Shown in pieces: positions 36,436 to 48,325 of a stretch of 64,000 nt of DNA. A program made the translations under genes and the position numbers. The notes beneath the pieces were generated by a model that worked only from the letters and a program-made list of their open reading frames with translations, made no database searches and was not told the origin of the DNA. Source of the DNA: Chloroflexota bacterium (GTDB taxonomy: Bacteria > Chloroflexota > Anaerolineae > JAAEKA01); NCBI GenBank assembly GCA_034717495.1, contig JAYELL010000077.1:1-64000 (forward strand), in the 5' to 3' direction. Position 1 is the first letter of the stretch. Every line of letters begins with the position of its first letter.

Positions 36436-37827
36436 TCAGAACACGAAGGCCATGATCAGGTCGTTGACATTGGTTTGGGTCGGACCGGTGATAAGCATAT
36501 CGCCCACCGCCTGAAGGAACGGGTAGGCATCGTTGCCGGCCAGGTATTTGCCGGCCGGCATACCTGCAACATGGCCCCTTTTCACGGTCGTGCTGTCGAC
36601 CAGTCCACCAGCGGAGTCGGTAGGACCATCGGTGCCGTCGGTTGCCAGGGAAACCAGCACGATTCGCCCACCCTCGGGAATCCTGTCCAATTCCAGCGCA
36701 GCGGCCAGGGCCAATTCCTGGTTGCGTCCTCCCAGCCCATCACCCCGCAGGGTGACAGTTGTCTCACCGCCCATGATAAGACAGGCAGGAGCTACCGCGG
36801 GCCGGTTGTGGACCACAACCTCCCTGGCAAGACCCACTGCAACTTTGGCAACCTCGCTGGCTTCGCCCTCGATGAAGGTCGACAGAACGCGGGAGTCGAA
36901 ACCAAGCTCGGCAGCCTTGTCAGCTGCGGCGCCTGCTGCCACGGCGTTATCTGCGACGATCACCGTTTGAACCCGCTCAAACACCCGATCCCCCTGTTTG
37001 GGCGTATCCTCGATCTCGCCGGCAATCCCGCGTTCGAGGCGCTGCAAGACAGCTTGCGACAAAACGGGTTCCAGGTTGTACCGTTCGACGATCTCCCAGG
37101 CATCGGTCCACGTGGAGGAATCGGGCACAGCCGGGCCTGAAGCAATCACATCCAGGGGACTGCCCACCACATCGGAAAGTACCAGGCTGATAAGCGTCGC
37201 CGGTGCTGCCAGACGAGCCAGCTGCCCTCCCTTGACCACCGAAAGATGCTTGCGCAGCGTGTTGATCTCGTCAATACTCGCACCGCACTGCAACAGGGCA
37301 CTGGTGGTCTCCTGCAGGTCCGCCAGCGTCAGATCGTCAGCGGGCAACGTCATCAGGGCCGATCCACCCCCTGAAATCAGACAGAGCACGAGGTCGGTGG
37401 CGTTGGCGTGCCGGGCCAGGTCAACGACCTGCCGCGCTGCTGCCACACCCTGTTCGTCGGGCACCGGATGATCTGCCTCCAGGACGCGGATGTTGGGTTC
37501 GATCAGGCCAGTCGCAAGCCCCTGGCCATATTTGGTCACCAGGAGTCCTGCGGTTATGCGCTGGCCCAGCACATGAACCGTGGCCCTGGCCATTGGAAGC
37601 GTTGCCTTGCCAAAGCCAATCAGGTAACAGTTCTCAAATTCGTTCAGGTCATATCGTTGATCACCTGCCTGAAGCCAATTATCCTTCACTCGCAACACGC
37701 GCTGCACCGCTCGCTCCGGATCGACCGCATCCAGTGCGGCATCCAGCACTGGCAGGATGCGCGACCGTCGTTCCCGGTCAGGTTCCAGAACCCGTTCATC
37801 GAAACGGGATTCGCCGGCTTCTGTCAT
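36436..37827 (-). CDS. Glycerate 2-kinase (GckA/MOFRL family)
   Basis: 463 residues: DUF4147 domain with LIGFGKATLPMA, LISGGGSALMTLP and LRKHLSVVKGGQLA, then the MOFRL C-terminal domain (LGGRNQELALAAAL, LATDGTDGPTDSAGG). Phosphorylates D-glycerate to 2-phosphoglycerate, entering lower glycolysis. The ATG at 37827, 4 bases after the glycosyltransferase stop, was chosen; a GTG at 37842 overlapping that gene is possible. Directly followed by the phosphorylase that would release glycerate. Confidence 0.92.
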   Translation of the reverse strand: MTEAGESRFDERVLEPDRERRSRILPVLDAALDAVDPERAVQRVLRVKDNWLQAGDQRYDLNEFENCYLIGFGKATLPMARATVHVLGQRITAGLLVTKYGQGLATGLIEPNIRVLEADHPVPDEQGVAAARQVVDLARHANATDLVLCLISGGGSALMTLPADDLTLADLQETTSALLQCGASIDEINTLRKHLSVVKGGQLARLAAPATLISLVLSDVVGSPLDVIASGPAVPDSSTWTDAWEIVERYNLEPVLSQAVLQRLERGIAGEIEDTPKQGDRVFERVQTVIVADNAVAAGAAADKAAELGFDSRVLSTFIEGEASEVAKVAVGLAREVVVHNRPAVAPACLIMGGETTVTLRGDGLGGRNQELALAAALELDRIPEGGRIVLVSLATDGTDGPTDSAGGLVDSTTVKRGHVAGMPAGKYLAGNDAYPFLQAVGDMLITGPTQTNVNDLIMAFVF

Positions 37828-37831
37828 TGCC

Positions 37832-39202
37832 CTAAAAATCACTGCCCACTACCAACGGCGCCAAATATCCTCGAAGGGCATCCATCGAGTAATATTTCTG
37901 TCCCAACTGGAAGTTATGTTCGACCGTCTCTTCTCTCAATCGGCTATTGGCCAGCAGTTCGATTGCCTGGTCCGCGGCCGCTTCGATGATCTGTGGATCG
38001 ACCTCAGCCAGACCTGCCTCGTCCCGGCCGGCGATCTCAGAGCCGAGGGAGACAACTCGAAATCCCTTGTCCTTGATATCGGCCAGGTAAACAGGATATT
38101 CAAACAACATGAGGGGCAACCGTGCCCGCAGTGCCTCCAGGAATTGATTGCCCCAGCCTTCCCACAGGCTGGGATAGGTGACGAAATCGGCGAAGACGTA
38201 GGTATCCCAGAGCGAGTATATCTTGCGATCCCCCTGGATCTGGCGGCTCTCCTCAACCATCTCCTCGATAAACAGCGCATCGATACCGGTTTCCTCGATT
38301 TTCTCCTTGAGTCGCCTGACGTAGCTGCCCGTGGCATCGTCGCGTGCATAGCCGGCCAGCACGAAAACAATGCGGCTATCGGCATCGAAGGACCGTCCAT
38401 CGTACAGGCCCAGGTCGCTGAGCTTCTTCCGGCGCTCTTGGCTGTCCAGGGCCTTGACGAAATCAATGGCCAGCTCGATGCCCTTGCGGGAAACAATCCG
38501 CGTGGCCTGCAGGACCATCACATCCTTTTCCCGTAAGCCGATCTTTTGGCGGAAATCCCGGTTGAAGGTGTCCTTCTGCCATGCTGGCGCGTCGAAATCG
38601 AACACATTGGGCACCACTGCGGACTGAACACCCTTGCGTTCAGCCAATTGCTGTTGAGCCAGGCTGTTGATCACCACATGACGGGCCAGGGGATCACGAG
38701 GGGGCAGGTACTTATCGGCCAATTCCATGGCAGTACCACAGGTCAGGGCGACCCCATCGACGCGCTCCCAGTAGAAATCGTGGTTATGAGCCAATGCCGG
38801 TAGCGCCAGGTCGCGCATCACCTGCGTCACGGCAATCGCGACGGCCGGGTTGGCCGCAACCGACCACACATTTTGCGGAATGAGATAATCGACAGCGAAA
38901 TCGTCGACAAACTTGCGCAGTTTTTTTTCGATGACCGCCGCCAGACCATATAGCTCATCCCGGTAGGCCTGCTCGTCTGGATAGTCTGCCAGTTCTTTGA
39001 AGGTGTTGAAGTTCAGCCGTTTGGCATCGGCTCTGTGATGATACATCTCCTCGATCTGGGTGCCTTGCGCGGCCCCCAGATCGCCGGCGCAAAGGAATAC
39101 CTGGTGTCCCATCTCTTCCAATACACGCTTCCACTTTTCGATCTCCAGGGAGACCCCGTCGGTTCTGCCAACCTGATAATGGATTATGCCGAAAGTACTC
39201 AT
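37832..39202 (-). CDS. GT4 glycosyltransferase of the sugar locus
   Basis: 456 residues, GT-B fold. N-terminal FGIIHYQVGRTDGVSLEIEKW, donor-domain start VLQATRIVSRKGIELAI, and the C-terminal VTYPSLWEGWGNQFLEALRARLPLMLFE with the E-x7-E-like retaining pattern. The DGVSLE opening recalls enzymes that make glucosyl/mannosyl-glycerate solutes such as mannosylglucosyl-(phospho)glycerate synthase, from memory and unverified. A biosynthetic enzyme inside a catabolic operon is odd; it may make or remodel the same solute. Confidence 0.8.
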   Translation of the reverse strand: MSTFGIIHYQVGRTDGVSLEIEKWKRVLEEMGHQVFLCAGDLGAAQGTQIEEMYHHRADAKRLNFNTFKELADYPDEQAYRDELYGLAAVIEKKLRKFVDDFAVDYLIPQNVWSVAANPAVAIAVTQVMRDLALPALAHNHDFYWERVDGVALTCGTAMELADKYLPPRDPLARHVVINSLAQQQLAERKGVQSAVVPNVFDFDAPAWQKDTFNRDFRQKIGLREKDVMVLQATRIVSRKGIELAIDFVKALDSQERRKKLSDLGLYDGRSFDADSRIVFVLAGYARDDATGSYVRRLKEKIEETGIDALFIEEMVEESRQIQGDRKIYSLWDTYVFADFVTYPSLWEGWGNQFLEALRARLPLMLFEYPVYLADIKDKGFRVVSLGSEIAGRDEAGLAEVDPQIIEAAADQAIELLANSRLREETVEHNFQLGQKYYSMDALRGYLAPLVVGSDF

Positions 39203-39206
39203 AGTG

Positions 39207-39809
39207 TCACTCCTTTAGCCACCACGATCTTAGCAATTGCCAGGTGAGGGTTTTTTGCCACGCGCCAGACCAATCCTGGCTGCGAAACTGCAAAAAATGG
39301 AATGTGTCCGCCAGGAAAGGCTCGCTGGGCAGGGTTGCCTGCTCCAGATAGGCCAGAACTTCAGGTTGCATCTCCGGCGGGATATCCCGAAAGGCCAACG
39401 TGATATGAGCCCGGAAAGGGTCGCCCAGGTCCCTGGCAACGAAATCGCAGTCGGCCGCAATGAACGGGCGGACTGCGTCGACAACCTGTTCACGCAGCGC
39501 CATCAGACCTGGATTGACATCCCCATTCAGGCGTGACACATCCAGGCCGATCCCAACCGGATTGCAGCGATAGCCGCTGAACTCAATGGGAATCGGAGGT
39601 TGCCCGGCGAACACAGCATCCAGTCTGGCCTCCAGCTCGTCCAGAGGGCTTGGCGTCTTCTTGAAAAAACCCTTGATCGTTGCATGAACCTGAAAGCGTT
39701 CGGCCGCGATGAAGCCGAACTGCTTGCGCAGCAACCGGTGTACTTCGGCAACTGCCTGGGCAACTCGATAGGGCGGGATCAGATAAACGGCGAAACGGGA
39801 GTCGGACAT
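39207..39809 (-). CDS. 2'-5' RNA ligase-like 2H phosphoesterase
   Basis: 200 residues with the two catalytic HxT motifs, H42-A-T44 (FQVHATIKGFF) and H135-I-T137 (RAHITLAF), about 93 residues apart as in the 2H superfamily. Members act on 2'-5' or cyclic phosphodiester bonds in RNA or nucleotides. Start at 39809 chosen for the CAGGAGAGATC site. It lies 4 bases before the glycosyltransferase gene and 22 after a small gene, so it is co-transcribed with sugar metabolism; substrate unknown. Confidence 0.88.
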   Translation of the reverse strand: MSDSRFAVYLIPPYRVAQAVAEVHRLLRKQFGFIAAERFQVHATIKGFFKKTPSPLDELEARLDAVFAGQPPIPIEFSGYRCNPVGIGLDVSRLNGDVNPGLMALREQVVDAVRPFIAADCDFVARDLGDPFRAHITLAFRDIPPEMQPEVLAYLEQATLPSEPFLADTFHFLQFRSQDWSGAWQKTLTWQLLRSWWLKE

Positions 39810-39831
39810 GATCTCTCCTGATTGCGATACA

Positions 39832-40179
39832 TCAATAGCTTGTCGACCACTCTGCCTGCTCAGGCGGCAAACCCAGGCCAATGGCCCACTGTTTGACCAG
39901 CTCATTCTCCTCTGGGCTGGTGATTACGAAGGTCTTCTCCTGGAAGACCACCGCCGTCTTTCCCTGCCCGGAAAACTGGATGTCAACATAGTTAAAAGGT
40001 TCGTTGAGATGAGCCTGGCACAGCGAAGCAAACACCTCCAGGCGCTCAATCGGCACAGTGACCCTGATGTGCTCACTTTGTCCCTCCCGGGAAAAAGCGA
40101 AGCCGTTCCCGGTTAACTTCTTCTTCAACTGTGTGAAGTCGTGCATCGTCCATGCAACGATGAATGCATTGAAGTCCAT
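39832..40179 (-). CDS. Small protein of unknown function in the sugar operon
   Basis: 115 residues, soluble. Opens MDFNAFIVAWTMHDFTQLKKKL, with a beta-rich middle (HIRVTVPIERLEVFASLCQAH) and a KTAVVFQEKTFVITSPEEN stretch. GGAGGTAAAG is an excellent ribosome site for the ATG at 40179, 11 bases after the mannosidase stop. I recognise no family. Its tight spacing suggests a role with the mannosidase or the 2H enzyme. Confidence 0.65.
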   Translation of the reverse strand: MDFNAFIVAWTMHDFTQLKKKLTGNGFAFSREGQSEHIRVTVPIERLEVFASLCQAHLNEPFNYVDIQFSGQGKTAVVFQEKTFVITSPEENELVKQWAIGLGLPPEQAEWSTSY

Positions 40180-40190
40180 CTTTACCTCCG

Positions 40191-43442
<3,252 letters not shown>

Positions 43443-43456
43443 TCTACTGCCTGGCT

Positions 43457-44539
43457 TCAGATCCGCATCGTGGTATCGATGTCGAAGAAGTGGGTGGTCT
43501 CCTCGTCGAATGCCAGGTGGATAACCTCACCGTTTGCGATCTTGGGACGGGGAGGCGCGACGATCTTCACCAGTGTATCGCCGAACTCGACCGCCACAAT
43601 CTGGTGTGACCCCTGGGGTTCGGCCACCAGGCACTCGGTGGTCATCATCGAGTCCTTTTCGGGAACGATATAGATATTCTCCGGCCTGATGCCCATAACC
43701 ACCGACTTCTTGCCGTGGTCCTTCAACAATTGGGCTTGGTTTGGTGTGGCAACGATGTCGAAGTAGGGATTCGCCAGGTGCAATTCGCCGTTGGTCCGCT
43801 TGAGGTCGACATCCAGGAAATTGGTTGGAGGGGTGCCGATGAAGCCTGCTACGAAGATGTCGGCACTGTTTTCGTAGACTTCATCCGGAGCGCCAATCTG
43901 GACAATCCCGCCATTTTTCATGATAACGATTCGATCGGCCATGCTCATGGCTTCCGACTGGTCATGGGTCACAAAGACGGTGGTGGCTTCGGTCTTGGTA
44001 TGAATTGCCTTCAGCTCTGTTCGCATCGTACCGCGCAGCTTCGCGTCCAGGTTGGAGAGAGGCTCATCCATCAGAAAGACCTTTGGCTTGACAGCAATGG
44101 CTCTCGCAACAGCAACACGTTGCTGCTGCCCCCCCGACAACTGGGAGGGATACCTTTCCAGGAGTTCGCTGATATTGGTCATGCCCGCCACATCATTGAC
44201 GACCTGATCGATCGTCTCCTTGTCCATCTTTTTCAACTTGAGGGCGTACGCGATGTTTTCGTAGACCGTCATGTGGGGCCAGACCGCGTAGTTCTGGAAG
44301 ATCATGCTGATATTGCGCTTGCGTGGGGGAAGATCTGTGATATCCTGGCCGTCGATGGTGATCGAGCCCGCGGTCACTTCCTCCAGACCGGCCACCATGC
44401 GCATAGCTGTGGTCTTGCCGCAGCCCGATGGCCCCAGCAGCACCAGGAACTCGCCATCGTAGACATCCAGCGTCAGATCATTGACGGCGACGATATCGCC
44501 AAAGCGTTTTGTTACGTTGATCAGGTTTAGTTCCGCCAC
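43457..44539 (-). CDS. Sugar ABC transporter ATP-binding protein (MalK/UgpC/MsmX type)
   Basis: 360 residues. Walker A GPSGCGKTT, signature LSGGQQQRVAVARA, Walker B VFLMDEPLSNLD, switch His in VFVTHDQSEA, then the C-terminal regulatory OB-type domain (VVMGIRPENIYIV). Energises the two adjacent permeases for import of a carbohydrate. 12 bases behind the second permease gene. One such ATPase often serves several importers. Confidence 0.95.
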   Translation of the reverse strand: MAELNLINVTKRFGDIVAVNDLTLDVYDGEFLVLLGPSGCGKTTAMRMVAGLEEVTAGSITIDGQDITDLPPRKRNISMIFQNYAVWPHMTVYENIAYALKLKKMDKETIDQVVNDVAGMTNISELLERYPSQLSGGQQQRVAVARAIAVKPKVFLMDEPLSNLDAKLRGTMRTELKAIHTKTEATTVFVTHDQSEAMSMADRIVIMKNGGIVQIGAPDEVYENSADIFVAGFIGTPPTNFLDVDLKRTNGELHLANPYFDIVATPNQAQLLKDHGKKSVVMGIRPENIYIVPEKDSMMTTECLVAEPQGSHQIVAVEFGDTLVKIVAPPRPKIANGEVIHLAFDEETTHFFDIDTTMRI

Positions 44540-44551
44540 GGCAGGCTCCTT

Positions 44552-45640
44552 TTACACCGTGATCCCGCCCCACATCTGGTTGATGTAGTTGCGAATGAAG
44601 AATGTGAAAATCACTGCAGGGACGGCCATCGTCATGCCCGCGGCCGCGGCCAGGTTGACCTGACCGGTAGACCCCAATAGCGTCTGATAAACGACCACAG
44701 AGAAGGTAGGCCTGAACTGGGTAAGGATAATGGCCGACACCGTTTCGTTCCAGGCGCCAAGAAAAGCATACATGGCCGCGGCAGCCAGGCCAGGAAAGGC
44801 CAGGGGCAGGGTGATACGCAGAAAAGCGCGCAGGCGGCTGGCACCGAAGACCTGAGCCGCCTCTTCCAATGAGACCGGAATCCCCATAAAGATGCTGGCC
44901 GTAATCCAGACCGTCAGGCCGATAGAACCCACCGAGTAGACCAGCGACAGTCCCAGCGGCTGGTCATAGAGGCCCATATCCGCCAGAATAATGATCATGG
45001 GAATAGCGATCGCCACGGCAGGGAACATGCGAACAAACAGCACGCTGAACTTGAGGCCTTCCCGACCCTTGAAACGATAGCGGGCAAAGGCATATCCCGC
45101 CATACCTCCAATAGAGAGGGAGATAATAATGGTTAGAAGAGCAATCTGCAGGCTGCGAATCAGCGCGGGCACGGCATCGCGGGTAATCCTGAAAAACACC
45201 TTGTAGTTCTGGAAAAGGTCCCTGCGGTGGGTGAAGGTGATAGCATCATTCTCCATACCTGTCACCGTGATGTTTGACTCGAGTCTGTCAACCTGCTGCT
45301 GGATCTCTTCAGGAGTCATGAGGGTGTTGAGAAAAGTGCGCATGTAGGTGGACACCTTCTCCATGTCCTCCGTGTCGAGCACGGTCTCATATTCACCTGA
45401 CTGGTCATCGTAGACGCTGAGAAGATAGCCCCTTTCACCCCGCTCCAACTTGAATTCCGTGGTGAAATCGGGGAACAGTGGCAGGGGATACTGATAGGCC
45501 TCACGGGTCGACAAAAAGGAAAGGCTAACCAGGAAGTATACCGGTGTCAATATAACGAGGACCACGCCCACTACCACGATATAGAGCACTGTCCTGCGGC
45601 CCACCCTTTTTATATTAGAACGTCCTGATCGATCGCTCAT
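44552..45640 (-). CDS. Sugar ABC permease (MalG type) with a large insert
   Basis: 362 residues against about 280 for typical MalG-like permeases. The first helix (about 16-38) is followed by an insert of roughly 105 extracytoplasmic residues (LFPDFTTEFKLERGERGYLL ... FQNYKVFFRIT) before the remaining five helices. The EAA loop EEAAQVFGASRLRAFLRITLPLA is intact and docks on the ATPase. Start ATG overlaps the stop of the preceding permease (TAATG). The insert could contact the binding protein. Confidence 0.93.
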   Translation of the reverse strand: MSDRSGRSNIKRVGRRTVLYIVVVGVVLVILTPVYFLVSLSFLSTREAYQYPLPLFPDFTTEFKLERGERGYLLSVYDDQSGEYETVLDTEDMEKVSTYMRTFLNTLMTPEEIQQQVDRLESNITVTGMENDAITFTHRRDLFQNYKVFFRITRDAVPALIRSLQIALLTIIISLSIGGMAGYAFARYRFKGREGLKFSVLFVRMFPAVAIAIPMIIILADMGLYDQPLGLSLVYSVGSIGLTVWITASIFMGIPVSLEEAAQVFGASRLRAFLRITLPLAFPGLAAAAMYAFLGAWNETVSAIILTQFRPTFSVVVYQTLLGSTGQVNLAAAAGMTMAVPAVIFTFFIRNYINQMWGGITV

Positions 45641-46575
45641 TAAACGTCCTCCGCCTGTTTTCTGAAGGCACCAGTGACCTGTAAAAACGCAATAGCAGCG
45701 ATTGAGACAACCAGCGAGACGACGATAGTATAGGACGCGGCCATCTGGTATGAATTGTATAGCCCGGGCACTTCATCAGTGTAGTAGACGATTCGCTCAA
45801 CCAACACCGGCAGCCGGTTGAAGCCAAAGAGCATGACGATAATGAGCCAAATCTGAATGGCTGCAATCAGCCGCAAAATGACGGCGGTCTGAATCGTCGG
45901 CTTGACCATGGGAACTATAATCTTCCTGAGCACTGTCCACCAGGTGCCACCGAAGACATAGCCAGCCTCCTTAGCTTCCTCGGGCAGATTCTGCAATCCC
46001 GCCAGCAAAATGATCATGACGGAAGGGATGACGGTCCATGCGTCCACAAAGATGATCAAAAACAGGTTCTTGAGATCAGAGCCGGTGAGGAAGTATATCT
46101 TCTGCCCCTCCTCGAGAAAGCCCATATAGTAGAGCAGGCTGTTGATCCAGCCGTGGGATGTAAGTCCTGTCTGCCACATGGCAGCTACGGCCATGGCAGG
46201 CAGCGCCATGGGCAACATGGCGACAAAAAGGAACGCGCTGGCCCCCGGAAACTTCTCATTGATGAGCAAGGCCAATAGAAAGGCCACAACGAATTCCAGC
46301 GCAACGGAGAAGACCACGATGATCGTCGTATTGCGCACAGCGGGCCAAAAAGTGGGGTCCTGAAGAACCAGGCCAAAGTTTTGAAGGGTAAATCCCCCTT
46401 CGACCGCCGTAAAGCTGCCGATTACCAACTCTACAACAGGCCGCAACCAGAAAAAGATGTAGTAAATGATGACAGGGGCAATCAGCAGGTAGGGTGTGGC
46501 AGCCTTCCATGAAAATTGTCCGCGCTTCGGTGCCCTGGCGACACCACCACCCTCGAGGGCTACAGCTTCAGACAT
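45640..46575 (-). CDS. Sugar ABC permease (MalF type)
   Basis: 311 residues, six membrane helices, with the EAA loop LPEEAKEAGYVFGGTWWTVLRKIIVPMVKPT. It forms the translocation pore with the MalG-type protein. Coupled to that gene by TAATG. A long hairpin lies between the binding-protein gene and this one, which may lower its expression relative to the binding protein. Confidence 0.93.
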   Translation of the reverse strand: MSEAVALEGGGVARAPKRGQFSWKAATPYLLIAPVIIYYIFFWLRPVVELVIGSFTAVEGGFTLQNFGLVLQDPTFWPAVRNTTIIVVFSVALEFVVAFLLALLINEKFPGASAFLFVAMLPMALPAMAVAAMWQTGLTSHGWINSLLYYMGFLEEGQKIYFLTGSDLKNLFLIIFVDAWTVIPSVMIILLAGLQNLPEEAKEAGYVFGGTWWTVLRKIIVPMVKPTIQTAVILRLIAAIQIWLIIVMLFGFNRLPVLVERIVYYTDEVPGLYNSYQMAASYTIVVSLVVSIAAIAFLQVTGAFRKQAEDV

Positions 46576-46753
46576 GGGATAATTCCTTGTCCATACCCAG
46601 TGCTTTGGAAAGCAAGATTTTCCAGTTTGTCATTGCGACGTTACGCCACGCCAGCAGGCGTACCGGGAGGTAGCAGGCGTGCTGACGTCTCGCATCGTTT
46701 GCTGGCGTCGGATCCGCCGACCCCACCAATAGCTCGTTTCAGCCTAATCCTAT
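46576..46753. repeat. REP-like sequence in the binding protein-permease gap
   Basis: Contains the CGCCAGCAGGCGTACCG word (46650-46666) also seen near 58240 and 58347, and further GCTGACGTC/GCTGGCGTC pieces. No ORF is supported. Confidence 0.55.
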
Positions 46754-46797
46754 GGCGGTAATGGCACCGATCCTCAAAGGACCAGTGCCATTACGCC
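46754..46797 (-). promoter_or_regulatory. Intercistronic hairpin after the binding-protein gene
   Basis: GGCGGTAATGGCAC (46754-46767) pairs with GTGCCATTACGCC (46785-46797), 13 bp with one bulge; the loop can add TCC/GGA. It starts 7 bases past the stop of the solute-binding protein gene and has no T-tract, fitting an mRNA-stabilising hairpin that favours the binding protein over the permeases. Confidence 0.7.
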
Positions 46798-46804
46798 AAC
46801 ATGC

Positions 46805-48190
46805 TTATTTCAGCAGGCCGTCGATGCACGCTTGAGCTGCATCGGCGCGCTCCTGCGTGACCTCGTTGCCTTCCATAAGGGTGTCCTGGAACAGGTCGTC
46901 AAGGCACTGCTTGACAGCGCCCCAGTCCTGGTAGTTGCCGGCGGGCACGCCAGAAGCAATACCGTTCTCCAGCACCAGGATAGCTTTTTTGATGACCTCA
47001 TCAGTGGGATCGTCGCCCAGGAAATCGATCGCTTCCTGAACGGGCGGGATGAAGCCGCCGGTTCCCTTGGCCAACTTCACCTGGACATCGGGTCGGGTCA
47101 GGTACTCGAGGAAAGCGACCGCCAGGTCGTAGTTCTCCGAGCCTTTCATAACCCCGTAGCCGCTGACGCCGGCAATCGTACCGATGCCGGTCGGGCCACT
47201 CGGGGCCGGGCCCAGGGTATACTGGGTCTCATTGGAGGCGAAAACCTGGCCAGCGCGGGCGTTGTGGAATACCGTCAACCAGGCCTCTTCACGCATCATT
47301 GGATCAACACAGCTGTCCACGTTCAACACGCCGGGAATGAAGCCACCGGCCACGCCGATGTCGCCCCAGATCTTCCAGGCTTCCATGGCCTCGGGGGAAT
47401 TGGCATCGGGGAAACCGGCGCCGAAGGACAAGGCCTCGCCACCAAACTGATAGATCCACGACTTCTGGGGGATGCCGGTGATGCAGACCTTGCCTTCACC
47501 CTCGCCTTCGGCAATGGCCTTGGCCCATTCGGCGTACTGCTCCCAGGTGATGTTATCGATGTCAGCACCTTCGGGCACATAGGGCAGTGCCTTGTTGTTG
47601 GCCAACAGCAGATAAACATCGGCACCGACGGGCAGGAAGAACTGCTTGCCGTCCATGTTGGTATCCTGGTTGAAGGTCTCCATGAACGTGCGGTCTTGCC
47701 AGCCGGCGACCTGATCGGTGAGATCCTCGACCCAGCCAGCCTCAGTCCACTCGGGCATGCGGCTGTTGTGGGCAACCACGATGTCCGTGGTGACATGGTC
47801 GGTTTCCTGCTGAACCCGGGCGCGATCGAGCAAGGTGTTGTCGTCCAGAATCTGGAAGTTGACGGTCACGCCATGTTCTTCCTCAAACGGCTTGATAATC
47901 TCGTTGATGAAGAACTCCTGCTCGCGCGGGGGGCTGAACAGGCGAGAGGAGAAGACCAAAGTCTTGCTGGGTACCTCGATCTCCTTCTCGATGATCTTTT
48001 CAACCTCTTTCTCAACCTCTTTCTCGACCTCAACCACGACGGTCTCAACGACCTTCACTTCCTTCTCGATTTCGACGAGCACGGTCTGGACGACCGGCAC
48101 CTCGATCGTCTCCGGTGGTGGGGCGACGCAGGCACTTATGACCAGCGCCCCGACGATTGTGAGTACTGTGAGAATACTCAAGCGTTTCAT
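46805..48190 (-). CDS. Sugar ABC transporter solute-binding lipoprotein
   Basis: 461 residues. Signal peptide with lipobox LVISAC, then an unusual spacer of about 45 residues rich in Val, Glu and Lys (VEVEKEVEKEVEKIIEKEIEVPSK) that is probably an extended helix, then a family 1 extracellular solute-binding domain (LVFSSRLFSPPREQEFFINE; GYGVMKGSENYDLAVAFLEYL). Start at 48190 supported by AGGAGGAAAGTCA; the frame is open upstream. The ligand is unknown; the locus suggests a mannose/glucose-containing solute. Confidence 0.92.
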   Translation of the reverse strand: MKRLSILTVLTIVGALVISACVAPPPETIEVPVVQTVLVEIEKEVKVVETVVVEVEKEVEKEVEKIIEKEIEVPSKTLVFSSRLFSPPREQEFFINEIIKPFEEEHGVTVNFQILDDNTLLDRARVQQETDHVTTDIVVAHNSRMPEWTEAGWVEDLTDQVAGWQDRTFMETFNQDTNMDGKQFFLPVGADVYLLLANNKALPYVPEGADIDNITWEQYAEWAKAIAEGEGEGKVCITGIPQKSWIYQFGGEALSFGAGFPDANSPEAMEAWKIWGDIGVAGGFIPGVLNVDSCVDPMMREEAWLTVFHNARAGQVFASNETQYTLGPAPSGPTGIGTIAGVSGYGVMKGSENYDLAVAFLEYLTRPDVQVKLAKGTGGFIPPVQEAIDFLGDDPTDEVIKKAILVLENGIASGVPAGNYQDWGAVKQCLDDLFQDTLMEGNEVTQERADAAQACIDGLLK

Positions 48191-48325
48191 TGACTTTCCT
48201 CCTAAAGTTGAACTGAACACTTTTCGGCAGATAAACGGTTTCATCGCCGATTCACCACATCTTCTACTATCGGAAACCGGTCCGTTGTACCGACCGGAAC
48301 TCCACAATTTCGGGGGATCGCGGCC

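Noticed and set aside
46832-48193. 453-residue plus-strand ORF
   Set aside because: Mirror of the solute-binding lipoprotein; no signal or motif of its own.
48277-48297. CCGGTC...GACCGG inverted repeat as a second LacI operator
   Set aside because: Its sequence does not match the AAAACGTTTT operators; it may be part of another structure.
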